A stretch of DNA of 64,000 bases from NCBI GenBank assembly GCA_001802125.1, contig MGZK01000004.1:16130-80129 (forward strand). The letters run 5' to 3'. Shown piece by piece: positions 25,836 to 34,798 of the stretch (position 1 is the first letter of the stretch; every line of letters starts with the position of its first letter). A program made the translations under genes and the position numbers. The notes under the pieces were generated by a model, which made no database searches, was not told the DNA's origin, and saw nothing but the letters and a program-made list of their open reading frames with translations. Source of the DNA: Geobacteraceae bacterium GWC2_55_20 (GTDB taxonomy: Bacteria > Desulfobacterota > Desulfuromonadia > Geobacterales > Pseudopelobacteraceae).

Positions 25836-28061
25836 ATGGCCATGGCAGCAGATATTCAGCAGCAGGTTTTCGACCTGCTTTCCCGTTCATCAAGCGTCTC
25901 CTTTATTACCGCCGATCAGGAGAGCACGGGGCGGATTGCCCTTACTCCCGGTCAGCGGGTGACTGCGGAGGTTATAGGTATGCTGCCGAACAACCGCACC
26001 CAGGTGCGGGTCGGCAACGAGCGCTTCAATCTGGATCTGCCGATGGCGGTCCGTATGGGGCAATCGCTGGAGATGACATTTGTCTCCGAGGATCCCCGCT
26101 CGACCTTTGCCATTGCCCGCCAGGGAGGTGTCTCCCCACCAGTCAGTCTCTCCGATGCGTCCCGCCTGTTGAGCATGCTGATTTCCAGTGAACAGATCCT
26201 TGATCCCAAATTACGCTCATCCCTGCAGAGCATCGGGGACATGTTACGGCGTTCTTCCGGCGAGGCCGGAGTGCTGGCCAATTTGCTGGATGAGGCTCTG
26301 ACGTACGGCGCCTTGCGGGAAGGCGTCAAGGCCGCTCCCAGGGCACCAGAAGATTCGATGCGGGAATCCGGAGAAAGGCGGGCGCCGGCGCAGCAGGGTA
26401 CGCGCCAGCCGACTCCGGATCAAGCCCGGCTCGCGGCTTTCGAGGCCAACGCTTCCCAGATACTCAGGAACATCGCCCGGAATTCGCGTTTCATTCTGAT
26501 CGAAGCGGCCAACCCGCTGCAGACGCCCCTGCCGCTTATGCCGGGTGAAGAAGTCAACGCGGTGGTTGTAGGGACACTGCCCGGGGGACGAACTTTTGTA
26601 CAGGTTGCCGGCACTGCCATGGAGCTGGTCCTGCCAAGGACCGTTGTAGCCGGCGAGCTGCTGCGCCTGACCTTTATCTCGTCACATCCCAAACCGGCTT
26701 TTGCTATTTCCCGCACGCAGCCCGATACCTCGCCCGGTTTCTTGAGCGAGGCGGGACGCTGGCTGAGTGTGCTGGAGCACATTAAAGGAGGGGTGTCAGA
26801 ACAGCAGATGTACGTGCTGGACCGGCTGAACACCGTCTTGAAAAACCTTCCGCCCGATTCTCCGGCATTTACCGCGATATTGGATGAAGCCATTACTTAT
26901 CAGACCGTGATGAAGGCTCAGGCCGGCGCAGAACAGTCAGTCCTGGCGGCGGGGATGCCGCTGGCCGGGCAGGCGACGCCCGCGTCCGGCAACGGAATCG
27001 TTCTGGGTGACGATATGGCCAAATTGCTTCAGGCGGTGATCAAGGGCAACCGTTTGGCGTTGCTGGAGTCACTAAGTCAACAGTCGATGCCTGCCGGACT
27101 AACACCCGGGCAGCAGCTGAAGGGTGAGGTGCTGGCGGCTCTGGGTGGTGGACGGTTTATGGTGCAAGTTGCCGGACAAGTCCTTGAATTTGCGATGCCG
27201 AAAAATATCCGGCGTGGCGATGTAGTCAATCTGTTTTTCATCACGGAAGAACCTCAGCTCACTTTCCTGATGACCCGCTTCGGAAAGCCGGGTGATGCGC
27301 GTGTCAGCGAGACCGGCCGCTGGTTGAGCGGCTTTCTGGGCGAGACTGCGCAAAAAATGCCGCCGCAGGCTGCCATGGGCCTGCTGCGTACGCTGCTCTC
27401 CTCTCCACCGGCCGATGCATCCATGGTCAGCAGAATGCTTCAACAGGGGCTGCGCGAAAGCGGGCTTTTCTATGAATCCCACCTGGCGCGCTGGTTTGGT
27501 GGCGAGTATCGGCTGGATGACATTTTGAAAGAGCCGCAGGGGCGTTTGTCTCCTCGCTTGTCGCTTGCTGGTGAACATCCTCTGGATGTTTCCGCGGATG
27601 CTCTTGCCAGGGCCAGCCTGAAGACCGGTTCGGCGGAAGTAATGGAGGCTGTCTTCAGGAAGGCCGGCAGCAGCATGTCACATGAAGGAATTGCTGATCA
27701 GCGCGCGCTGCCGGCGGTTAATGAACAACTTTCCACACTGCAGAGCGGACAGCATGTATTCCGGGGAGACCTGTATCCGGGTCAGCCGATGGAGTGGCGC
27801 GTTGCCGAACGGGATACACAGCGCAACCGCTCCGGCGCACGAGAGCGTACCTGGGAAACCAGTGTCGATATTAATCTGCCGCGCCTGGGGCCGGTTTCTG
27901 TCCGGCTGGTTCTTGACGGCGCCCGCGTCAGCCTGGATGTACAAGCGGAGAACAGCAGCGCGGTCTCGCTGCTGGATGCCGGCAGGGTGCGTCTGGCTGA
28001 GCAGTTGGAGGCCTCCGGGTTGATTCCGTCAGATATGAACATACGCCATGTCGTCACGTGA
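25836..28061 (+). CDS. FliK-like hook-length control domain protein
   Basis: 741 residues. Three copies of a similar unit occur at about residues 35-95, 210-280 and 420-480, each with a pattern G-(x)-V-A/V-V-(x)-G-x-LP-x-(N/G)-R-T/F-x-VQV followed by LDLP or LPR and a G-x-L-x-x-TF strand. The C-terminus (WETSVDINLPRLGPVSVRLVL to the end) resembles the Flg_hook domain at the end of FliK. The middle includes Gln/Pro/Ala-rich linkers. It overlaps the next gene (FlhX type) by 14 bases. A canonical fliK exists at 41497-45153, so this is a second FliK-like protein, paired with an isolated FlhB C-terminal domain. Substrate-specificity control of export is the natural inference. Confidence 0.75.
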   Translation: MAMAADIQQQVFDLLSRSSSVSFITADQESTGRIALTPGQRVTAEVIGMLPNNRTQVRVGNERFNLDLPMAVRMGQSLEMTFVSEDPRSTFAIARQGGVSPPVSLSDASRLLSMLISSEQILDPKLRSSLQSIGDMLRRSSGEAGVLANLLDEALTYGALREGVKAAPRAPEDSMRESGERRAPAQQGTRQPTPDQARLAAFEANASQILRNIARNSRFILIEAANPLQTPLPLMPGEEVNAVVVGTLPGGRTFVQVAGTAMELVLPRTVVAGELLRLTFISSHPKPAFAISRTQPDTSPGFLSEAGRWLSVLEHIKGGVSEQQMYVLDRLNTVLKNLPPDSPAFTAILDEAITYQTVMKAQAGAEQSVLAAGMPLAGQATPASGNGIVLGDDMAKLLQAVIKGNRLALLESLSQQSMPAGLTPGQQLKGEVLAALGGGRFMVQVAGQVLEFAMPKNIRRGDVVNLFFITEEPQLTFLMTRFGKPGDARVSETGRWLSGFLGETAQKMPPQAAMGLLRTLLSSPPADASMVSRMLQQGLRESGLFYESHLARWFGGEYRLDDILKEPQGRLSPRLSLAGEHPLDVSADALARASLKTGSAEVMEAVFRKAGSSMSHEGIADQRALPAVNEQLSTLQSGQHVFRGDLYPGQPMEWRVAERDTQRNRSGARERTWETSVDINLPRLGPVSVRLVLDGARVSLDVQAENSSAVSLLDAGRVRLAEQLEASGLIPSDMNIRHVVT

Positions 28062-28320
28062 TGATGAAGGGCGCCGGGCAGCGGCGCTTTCCTATAAGCA
28101 GGGCTATTACGCGCCGGTAGTCGTTGCCAGCGGCAAGGGGGTTGTTGCCGAGGCGATCATTGCCTGTGCCCGTGAGGCCGGGGTTTATGTACACGAGTCG
28201 CCCGAACTGGTCAAACTTCTGATGCAGGTGGATTGCGACCAGTACATACCCCCCGAGTTGTACCGGGCGGTTGCGGAAGTCCTGGTGTGGTTGTATGCGA
28301 TGGAAAATGAAGGTATTTGA
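28048..28320 (+). CDS. FlhB C-terminal domain homologue (FlhX type)
   Basis: 90 residues aligning with the cytoplasmic C-terminal part of FlhB just after its cleavage site: AALSYKQGYYAPVVVASGKG, VAEAIIACAREAGVYVHESPELVKLL, then YIPPELYRAVAEVLVWLY. Compare the equivalent VALKYDRQKMIAPLVLVKG and IPESLYAAVAEVLAYVY of the full FlhB at 56691-57764. It has no membrane domain and no NPTH motif. In other bacteria FlhX can substitute for the cleaved FlhB fragment. Its pairing with the FliK-like gene, overlapping by 14 bases, mirrors the known FliK-FlhB interaction. Confidence 0.85.
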   Translation: MSSRDDEGRRAAALSYKQGYYAPVVVASGKGVVAEAIIACAREAGVYVHESPELVKLLMQVDCDQYIPPELYRAVAEVLVWLYAMENEGI

Positions 28321-28342
28321 CTTATAAATGATGGGAGGGACA

Positions 28343-29752
28343 ATGCAGATCAAGTTTGGTACGGACGGCTGGCGCGGCATTATTGCCCGCGATTTCACCT
28401 TTGACAATCTTTCCATTGTGGCACAGGCCACGATGGATTATCTGAACCGGGAAGGGCTGGGGGGCAAGGGTCTGGTAATCGGTTATGATCGCAGGTTCAT
28501 GTCGCGGGATTTTGCCCGCAGAGTGGCCGAAATTGCCGCAGGCAACGGTATCCGTGTGCGTCTGGCGGAAGAGTACGCCCCGACGCCGGCCATTTCCTGG
28601 GCGGTCTGGGAATCGAAAGCCGGCGCGGGCATCATGATCACCGCCAGCCACAATCCGCCGGAGTATAACGGATTCAAGGTGAAAGAAGGTTTTGGCGGAT
28701 CCGCTCTCCCTTCCACCACCAGGATTATCGAAGAAATCGTTGCCTTTAACATTGATAACAGCCGTCGGGTTGTTGCCGTCCCTTATGATGTGGCCGTTGA
28801 CAAGGGCCAGGTCGAGCTGTTCGATCCACGCGAAGGCTATTTCCATCAGATCGCCCGCTATGTCGATCTGGATCTGATCAAAAAGTCAAAAATCGCGGTT
28901 GCGGTGGATCCGATGTATGGCGCGGGCAGCGGCTTCATTGCGCAGTTGCTGCCTGATGTTTATGAAATACACGGTTCAGAAAATCCCGCCTTTGGTGGTC
29001 AGGCGCCCGAGCCGATCGCGCAGCATCTTCAGGAACTGTCCGGATTGCTCAAGAGCGGGAGATACCGGGTGGGGCTGGCCCTTGACGGTGATGCCGACCG
29101 TATCGGCGCGGTAGACGAAAACGGAGACTTCTTTTCATCCCATTGTATCTTCACCGTTATTTTGAGGCACCTGATCGAATATAAGAAACTGACCGGAGCA
29201 GTGGTGAAAACCGTTTCCACGACCCGCATGGTGGATCTTCTGGCCAATAAGTTCGACCTGGAGCTGTTTGAAACTCCGATCGGTTTCAAGCATATCTGCG
29301 AACTGATGCTGGAGCGGGATATCCTGATGGGTGGTGAGGAGTCCGGCGGTCTGGGAGTCAAGGGGCACATACCGGAGCGGGACGGTATCCTGCTTGGCCT
29401 GCTGTTGCTGGAGGCGATGGCGGTCAGCGGCAAGGGACTGAAACAGCTGCTTAATGAAACAATGGACGAAATTGGACATTTTCATTATAGTCGCATAGAC
29501 CGCCGTATCGAAAACGCCGCCAAGGAACTGCTGATTGCAAAACTGCGTTCCCAGCCTCCGCTGGAAATCGATGGCCGGCGGGTAGTGAACTCAAATTTCA
29601 GTGACGGGTTCAAGTTCATATTTGATAACGGCGACTGGCTGCTGATCCGCCCCTCCGGTACCGAGCCGGTATTGCGTTTGTACAGCGAGGCGGGAACTTC
29701 GGACCAGGTTGATCGCTTTTTGCGGGCCGCGGTAACAATTGCCGGAGTGTAG
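28343..29752 (+). CDS. Phosphoglucomutase/phosphomannomutase family protein
   Basis: 469 residues. The start at 28343 follows GGGAGGG and gives IKFGTDGWRGIIA directly; an ATG at 28328 is less likely. The phosphoserine is Ser102 in TASHNPPEYNGFK, the metal-binding loop is LALDGDADRIGA, the sugar loop GGEESGGLG, and the phosphate loop RPSGTEPVLRLY. These show an alpha-D-phosphohexomutase. Glucose versus mannose preference cannot be read from sequence alone. Proximity to glgP makes glucose-1-phosphate a reasonable substrate. Confidence 0.93.
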   Translation: MQIKFGTDGWRGIIARDFTFDNLSIVAQATMDYLNREGLGGKGLVIGYDRRFMSRDFARRVAEIAAGNGIRVRLAEEYAPTPAISWAVWESKAGAGIMITASHNPPEYNGFKVKEGFGGSALPSTTRIIEEIVAFNIDNSRRVVAVPYDVAVDKGQVELFDPREGYFHQIARYVDLDLIKKSKIAVAVDPMYGAGSGFIAQLLPDVYEIHGSENPAFGGQAPEPIAQHLQELSGLLKSGRYRVGLALDGDADRIGAVDENGDFFSSHCIFTVILRHLIEYKKLTGAVVKTVSTTRMVDLLANKFDLELFETPIGFKHICELMLERDILMGGEESGGLGVKGHIPERDGILLGLLLLEAMAVSGKGLKQLLNETMDEIGHFHYSRIDRRIENAAKELLIAKLRSQPPLEIDGRRVVNSNFSDGFKFIFDNGDWLLIRPSGTEPVLRLYSEAGTSDQVDRFLRAAVTIAGV

Positions 29753-29821
29753 TTAAGGACACTGAACTGAATCCGTTACGGATTTTATACGTTTATTTAG
29801 GCAACTGCTGTAAATCGGGGA

Positions 29822-29882
29822 TTGCGCCGGCGTAAAATTTGTTTATAATCTACCCGTTGTGCTCTCATGGCCGTTTACATGC
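29822..29882 (+). promoter_or_regulatory. Candidate promoters for the CheY/CheX cassette
   Basis: Two overlapping possibilities lie upstream of the receiver gene. A sigma-70 type site is TTGCGC (29822-29827), 16 bases, TATAAT (29844-29849). A sigma-54 type site is TGGCCGT-TTAC-ATGC (29868-29882), with GG-N10-GC spacing but a weak -24 element. The first looks better. Confidence 0.4.
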
Positions 29883-29935
29883 TCTGAACGATCACAGCCT
29901 TTAGTAAAATCAAACAACCCGAGGAGGAACACTGT

Positions 29936-30301
29936 ATGGCAAACATTCTGATCGTTGATGATTCATCCACCATGCGCAAAATTATATCCAGGTCACTGCG
30001 TCAGGCTGGTTTGCCGGTTGACGAGATTTTTGAAGCAGCCGACGGCATCGAGGGTTTGGGAGTAATCGCTTCCGGTAAATCGATCCAGCTGATTCTGTCG
30101 GACATTAACATGCCCAACATGGATGGTCTTGAATTTGTCAAGGCAGTGCGCGGAAACGGCAACTCCACGCCGATCGTCATGATTACCACCGAAGGTGGTG
30201 AAGAGATCATCAAGGAGGCCATGTCCAGCGGAGCCAGCGACAGCATCAAAAAACCGTTTACACCTGATCAGCTTCAGGAAAAACTGGGGGGATTGGTATG
30301 A
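29936..30301 (+). CDS. CheY-like single-domain response regulator
   Basis: 121 residues, one receiver domain with every key residue: Asp8 and Asp9 (ILIVDDSSTMRK), phospho-acceptor Asp56 (LILSDINMPNMDG), Thr84 (VMITTEGG) and Lys106 (SIKKPFTPDQL). The close resemblance to CheY and the absence of any output domain suggest a diffusible switch signal. It is preceded by GAGGAGG and overlaps cheX by 4 bases (ATGA). The neighbouring CheX phosphatase homologues imply fast dephosphorylation of this or a related regulator. Confidence 0.93.
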   Translation: MANILIVDDSSTMRKIISRSLRQAGLPVDEIFEAADGIEGLGVIASGKSIQLILSDINMPNMDGLEFVKAVRGNGNSTPIVMITTEGGEEIIKEAMSSGASDSIKKPFTPDQLQEKLGGLV

Positions 30302-30804
30302 GCATGAGCTGGGACATCACAGAATCAACTTCGTTAACCGAGGAACAGCTGGCAAGCTACGTAATATCCGCCACCCAGGATGTGTTCTCGACCATGGTTA
30401 TGATGGACGTTGTTGATGAATTCCCGATGAAGGAGCCGGTCAGCCGTTTCAAGTGCAGCATTACCGGCATGGTCGGCTTTGCCGGTACCTACTCGGGGGT
30501 GATTTCGATCCATTGCCCGGTTGAACTTGCTCTGAAGATAACTTCAAACATGCTCGGCATCGAATGTGATGAAGTCAATGAAGATCTGAACGATGCTATC
30601 GGAGAGATCGCCAACATGCTGGGTGGCAGTGTTAAACAGGTCCTTTCCAAGGGGGGGCTTGATGTCAAACTCTCGATCCCGACCGTGATTTCCGGAGAGG
30701 ACTATACCGTAAACTCGCTTTCAGACAGTGACTGTGTCGTCATTCCGTTCGTCGTTGAAGACCATAAATTGCTGGTCGGACTGACTCTGAAAAAGGAAGA
30801 TTAA
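30298..30804 (+). CDS. cheX: CheX-family CheY phosphatase
   Basis: 168 residues. The active-site motif ExxN is present as Glu103-Ile-Ala-Asn106 in AIGEIANMLGGSVKQ, inside the CheX helix, with the expected strands on either side (GVISIHCP, VVIPFVV, KLLVGLTL). Only one ExxN motif is seen, which fits CheX (a dimer) rather than CheC. By family knowledge it removes phosphate from CheY-P. A G7 tract lies at 30651-30657. Overlap with the upstream receiver gene implies coupled translation. Confidence 0.88.
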   Translation: MSMSWDITESTSLTEEQLASYVISATQDVFSTMVMMDVVDEFPMKEPVSRFKCSITGMVGFAGTYSGVISIHCPVELALKITSNMLGIECDEVNEDLNDAIGEIANMLGGSVKQVLSKGGLDVKLSIPTVISGEDYTVNSLSDSDCVVIPFVVEDHKLLVGLTLKKED

Positions 30805-30850
30805 CTCCAGCGCCGCTGGAGTTCAGTGTTGACGAGAACTCGTCATACTG
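30803..30850 (+). other. Two adjacent perfect hairpins after cheX
   Basis: AACTCCAGC-GCC-GCTGGAGTT (30803-30823) starts within the cheX stop codon and is followed at once by CAGT-GT-TGACGAG-AA-CTCGTCA-T-ACTG (30824-30850). Neither has a T run, so a classic terminator is unlikely. mRNA processing, stability or attenuation between cheX and the next gene is possible. Confidence 0.7.
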
Positions 30851-30874
30851 AATCCGCACCGGAAGACGAATTGA

Positions 30875-31972
30875 ATGGATGGTTATAAAACTCTATACGG
30901 GATTCTGGAAACTGCACTGAAGCAGGCCGGAGAAGAGAGCGGCATGCTTCTCGGTCAGGAGCTGTCAATCGCGCTTTCAGACTCTCTTGCCACCAGCAAG
31001 GCTTCCTACTTCGGAACCCTGGATGATGGCTGCTTTGTTCTTGGCGTTGATTCCAGCGAGTCATATACCGGCCAGTTCTATCTTGTATTCTCGTTGCGTG
31101 ACGCCATAGTCATGAGCAGTATTCTGCTCGGAATACCACCTGCCCGCATCCAGGAGAAAAAACGGCTCTCGATCATCGAGAACGATGATATCGATGCCTT
31201 CTCCGAAATTGCCAATATGATCAACGGTGCCTTCAACACCGTTTTCCAGGGCTCTCTTCCAAACAAGATTCGTCTTAAGCTGTTATCCCCCAAAAAATAT
31301 ATCCCGGAAATTGATCAATTGAGCGAAGAAGAGCCGCTCCCGGATGGTGAATATCTGATGTTCCGTTCCAAGTTGGAACTTCCGGGACAGGAAATGAACC
31401 ATCTGGATGTAATGATTCCGGTAGCATTGGGCAATATTTACGATCCTCCCCAGGAAATGCCGGAACCCGAGGTCGATACCGGTCTTGCCGGGGGCGCCGG
31501 TGCCGATGGGCAGGATGCTGAATCGGCTGGCGGCGATTCCGGTGCGTCAAAGGCGCCGGGCGACGCGGAGCGGTTAGGCGAAGATGTTGCTGGTGGTATA
31601 GACAGCATCGTTATTCTGGAGGACAACACCGAAGAGAGACAGCAGATTGCAACCCTGGTCGAATTTACCAGATTTCAGATAGTTGAAGGCACCCTCAATG
31701 CCGATATCAAGGAGTTGTTTGCCGGTCGTAACGTGCGATTGGTTATAATCGGTTCACGGGATGCCGACGACCGCGAGTTGGCCGTGTGTATAAAAGTCAA
31801 CGCCCTCTGCCAGGATTCCCCCCCCCCGATAATCATGAGCGCCGAGTGCTGGACCCGTACCGCTGTCTTGAAGGCGCTGAAATACGGGGCCAGGGACATT
31901 ATCATAAAACCTTGCAGCGGTGACGACGTGATTGCCAAGATAAGACGTTACTGCCATTTACCTGCAAACTGA
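30875..31972 (+). CDS. CheX-like domain fused to degenerate receiver domain
   Basis: 365 residues. Residues about 20-195 look like a CheC/CheX-type domain with one ExxN motif (Glu111 and Asn114 in FSEIANMINGAFN). Residues about 200-240 are a Gly/Ala/Asp/Glu-rich linker. Residues about 243-362 have receiver-domain shape: acidic start IVILEDN, and KPCSGDDVIAKI with the conserved Lys. The site expected to hold the phospho-acceptor Asp reads RLVIIGSRDADD, so that residue appears lost. A C10 tract at 31818-31827 lies in the receiver part and stays in frame here. A constitutive or protein-docking pseudoreceiver controlling a phosphatase is a reasonable inference. Confidence 0.75.
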   Translation: MDGYKTLYGILETALKQAGEESGMLLGQELSIALSDSLATSKASYFGTLDDGCFVLGVDSSESYTGQFYLVFSLRDAIVMSSILLGIPPARIQEKKRLSIIENDDIDAFSEIANMINGAFNTVFQGSLPNKIRLKLLSPKKYIPEIDQLSEEEPLPDGEYLMFRSKLELPGQEMNHLDVMIPVALGNIYDPPQEMPEPEVDTGLAGGAGADGQDAESAGGDSGASKAPGDAERLGEDVAGGIDSIVILEDNTEERQQIATLVEFTRFQIVEGTLNADIKELFAGRNVRLVIIGSRDADDRELAVCIKVNALCQDSPPPIIMSAECWTRTAVLKALKYGARDIIIKPCSGDDVIAKIRRYCHLPAN

Positions 31973-32076
31973 CGCAAAATGTCACCATTGATAAGTAATA
32001 ATTATCTCCCGCGATTTTCTGCCAATCATATTCCGTTGAAGTATCTGTGCCGTCAAACCGGGGCCTGGGCGGGCTG

Positions 32077-34185
32077 ATGAAAGCTTCGTTAATTTCACAT
32101 ACCGGTTCTCTCCGATCTCCGCTGCCGCTGTTTCCAGTAATTCTCTCAATCCTTTACCTGCTTGTATTTCCTGCAAGTGAAGCAGGGGCATCCATTTCCA
32201 ATCGACTCTACCGTGTTGATATCCGCCCCCATAAAGATTATACCCGCATCATCGTCAGGTTGGCCGAACCGCCGGTCTATAATTTGACGACCATCCCCGG
32301 CAGCCGTATGCGGCTCGTGATTCAGGATACCGGCGGTACGCTGTTCAAGAAATTCAGGCGATATTCCGACCGGAATATCGGTGGGCTTACCTTTTTAAGG
32401 CGGGGAGACAGTCTCCTGATAACATTCCAGGTCGCTCCGTTGGCCGGATACCGTGACCTGTCTCGACCGGATGTCAGCGCAATAACTCTTGATATCGGAG
32501 CGCCGTTCAAGACGAAAATTACCGGCCCTGCTTTTCAGGGGCGCGAAAAAATCTGGAGTGGTGTCGAGAAGCTGGTGAGAGACTTTGATCCGCCTCTCAA
32601 ATCGGAGATCCCTTTTTCACCCACCGACCGGCAGATTCTCAAAAACTTTCTTGACGAAAACGACCAGAAGCTTTTCATGACGGCGGAGGCTGCACTGTAC
32701 CGCGGGCTGCTGTCAGAGGCGGAGGAAATCTTTACCCAGTTTGCGTCTCGCCAGATTCCGGTTCGTCCATTGGCCATGTATCGTCTGGCGGAAACCTGGT
32801 ACAAGCTGCAGAAGTATCCCCAGGCTCTGAGCGCATTTCGTGAAGCGGAAAAATTATGGCCTGCATACCTTGGTTTCAATCCGGGGGTTACGTTTTACTA
32901 TGGTGACAGTATCGCCAGAAGTGGCGACCTGGCCCAAGCGCGGCTCTTGTTGACCGGTCTTGTCGGTCGGCTGGCGGACAAAAAATATGCTCCCGCCCTG
33001 CTGGTGCGACTCGGTGACATTTTATCGCGCCAGGGGCATGACAGGGAAGCGCTGGCCATATATCTGAATGTCGCCGAAAACTTCAAGGACAACAAGGCCA
33101 ATGGAATGGCGTTGATGCGCCGTGCCGATCTTCAGTTTCTGCAGGCTACACCATGGAACTACAGGCCGTTAAGCGCCGCTTATCTGAACGCCTCCCGTCA
33201 GAGTGGTGATTTGGACATGCGCGAGGAGTCCTTGTTCAAGCATGTGTTGCTGGAATCAATCCATGGTGATGCCGGTGAAGCACTGCAGCTCGTGACTTCG
33301 TTCCAGAAAAAGTTTCCGCGTGGAGTCTATGTCGCTGTTATCAGGACCATCAGGGAAGTGCTGGTTGCGGATGTTTATCGAAACACGGCCTGGAGAAAGG
33401 ACCCGTCTTCCCTGGTTCGTTTTGTTGAAGAGCAGCACGACTACCTGTCGGGCTGTGTCGAACAACCGGGATTTCTCAAGACTGTTGCGACCGCATACAG
33501 CGAGTCCGGAAGGCCCATCGAGCTGATCAAGCTGCTTGATTCAGTGGTGGAACGGCAATGGGCGGCTCCCATTGCTCCTGATGTATATCTTGAAATAGTT
33601 GATAACTCTGAGCTGATCGGTGATATGGTCACGGCTGAACGCGCGATAAAAGCATTTTTGCGAATGTTTCCGGCCGACCCGCGCTCGCGCGAGATGACGG
33701 AGCGCCTTGGGGAGGTTTACTTTACCGCGGATAAGCACCAGCAGGTAAAGGAAACCTTGTTGTGGCTGCTCAACAAGGGTGAAAAAGCACGTATTCCGGA
33801 AAGCTATTACCGTTTGGGCCGGTCGCTCTGGACTCTGCAGCTGTATCCCCAGGCATCCAGGGCTATGGACATCTATCTTGCGGCTGCCCCCGTCCGAGAC
33901 TCAAGATTGTTGCCGGACGCTTATTACGTGGCGGTTTCATCCAGGGAAAATACCGGGGATCGAAAAGGCGCATTGAAGTTGCTTGATGCTGCTCTGAAGC
34001 TGGCGGATAACAGGCGCCGCGAAGAATTCATATACAAAAGCGGCGATATCAACCTGCGTGACGGAAATATTTCACGTGCCCGTGCGATGTTTGAACAGTT
34101 GGATAAAAACGGCAAGGACCCCGATTGGCAAAAGCTAGCCCGGCAGGCACTTGCAACCATTGAGACCAAATCCGCAGTTCGTTAG
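32077..34185 (+). CDS. Exported TPR-repeat protein upstream of flagellar operon
   Basis: 702 residues from the ATG at 32077; a GTG at 32047 would add ten residues before the hydrophobic signal (PLFPVILSILYLLVFPA). After the signal, residues about 40-150 form a beta-rich domain reminiscent of AMIN domains (YRVDIRPHKDYTRIIVRLAE, SLLITFQVAP). Most of the remainder is helical with TPR-type pairs, for example RPLAMYRLAETWYKLQKYPQAL, KYAPALLVRLGDILSRQG and ESYYRLGRSLWTLQLYPQAS. Periplasmic AMIN/TPR proteins often scaffold envelope machines. The position between chemotaxis genes and flgB suggests a motor- or envelope-associated role. No specific name is assigned. Confidence 0.75.
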   Translation: MKASLISHTGSLRSPLPLFPVILSILYLLVFPASEAGASISNRLYRVDIRPHKDYTRIIVRLAEPPVYNLTTIPGSRMRLVIQDTGGTLFKKFRRYSDRNIGGLTFLRRGDSLLITFQVAPLAGYRDLSRPDVSAITLDIGAPFKTKITGPAFQGREKIWSGVEKLVRDFDPPLKSEIPFSPTDRQILKNFLDENDQKLFMTAEAALYRGLLSEAEEIFTQFASRQIPVRPLAMYRLAETWYKLQKYPQALSAFREAEKLWPAYLGFNPGVTFYYGDSIARSGDLAQARLLLTGLVGRLADKKYAPALLVRLGDILSRQGHDREALAIYLNVAENFKDNKANGMALMRRADLQFLQATPWNYRPLSAAYLNASRQSGDLDMREESLFKHVLLESIHGDAGEALQLVTSFQKKFPRGVYVAVIRTIREVLVADVYRNTAWRKDPSSLVRFVEEQHDYLSGCVEQPGFLKTVATAYSESGRPIELIKLLDSVVERQWAAPIAPDVYLEIVDNSELIGDMVTAERAIKAFLRMFPADPRSREMTERLGEVYFTADKHQQVKETLLWLLNKGEKARIPESYYRLGRSLWTLQLYPQASRAMDIYLAAAPVRDSRLLPDAYYVAVSSRENTGDRKGALKLLDAALKLADNRRREEFIYKSGDINLRDGNISRARAMFEQLDKNGKDPDWQKLARQALATIETKSAVR

Positions 34186-34325
34186 CCTTCCCGTATCCAG
34201 TCAAAAACCCGACTTAGTCAAAAACATGACGCAATCCGCGCCCGGTATTTACGTCAAAGTGGCATAACAATCGCGATAGTGTCGGGATATGGCCCTTGGA
34301 AGTAACAGGAGTGGCTGCTGTTTGA

Positions 34326-34341
34326 AGGCATGCTTTTTGCA
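34326..34341 (+). promoter_or_regulatory. Sigma-54 promoter of the flgB operon
   Basis: AGGCATG-CTTT-TTGCA matches the -24/-12 consensus with exact GG-N10-GC spacing and a perfect -12 element. It lies 29 bases upstream of the flgB ATG, which is preceded by AGGAGG. Sigma-54 control of rod/hook genes is common in this group. Confidence 0.75.
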
Positions 34342-34369
34342 ATCAAATGCGTTCACGTAGGAGGTCACA

Positions 34370-34798
34370 ATGCGAGTGGATGGATTGTTCAGTACTACAG
34401 TTGAGTTGCTTGGAAAAAGTATTGACCTGAGGGCGAAAAACCAGAACCTGATCGCCTCAAATATCGCCAATGCCGAAACCCCCAATTTCATTCCGAAAAC
34501 ACTGGCGTTCGAGGAAGAGCTCCAGGGCGCTCTCAAAAGCGGAAACAGCAGAGGTCCGACGCCAGCAATCACAAACCCGCGCCACATAAACATAGGTGGC
34601 TCCGGTGGCGGGCTTCGGTCGGTTTCAGGCAAGGTTATTGAAACTCCTGCCAAAACTCCTGGAAAAGATGGCAACGCCGTGGAACTTGAAAACGAGATGG
34701 GTAAAATGACTGAAAACCAGGTCATGTTCAATGCCTCGGTGCAGATGCTGACCAAGAAGTTCGAGGGATTGCGGACTGCAATCAGGGAGGGCAAATAA
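34370..34798 (+). CDS. flgB: Flagellar basal-body rod protein FlgB
   Basis: 142 residues with the N-terminal rod motif (LLGKSIDLRAKNQNLIASNIANAETPNF) and C-terminal helix (QVMFNASVQMLTKKFEGLRTAI). FlgB is the proximal rod subunit. Preceded by AGGAGG and the sigma-54 promoter at 34326; flgC follows without a gap. The middle is Gly/Lys-rich, as in many FlgB proteins. Confidence 0.95.
   Translation: MRVDGLFSTTVELLGKSIDLRAKNQNLIASNIANAETPNFIPKTLAFEEELQGALKSGNSRGPTPAITNPRHINIGGSGGGLRSVSGKVIETPAKTPGKDGNAVELENEMGKMTENQVMFNASVQMLTKKFEGLRTAIREGK

Noticed and set aside
29833-29860. Possible sigma-28 promoter (TAAAATTT) before the CheY-like gene
   Set aside because: The -10 part (ACCCGTTG) does not match GCCGATAA; the overlapping sigma-70-like pair fits better.
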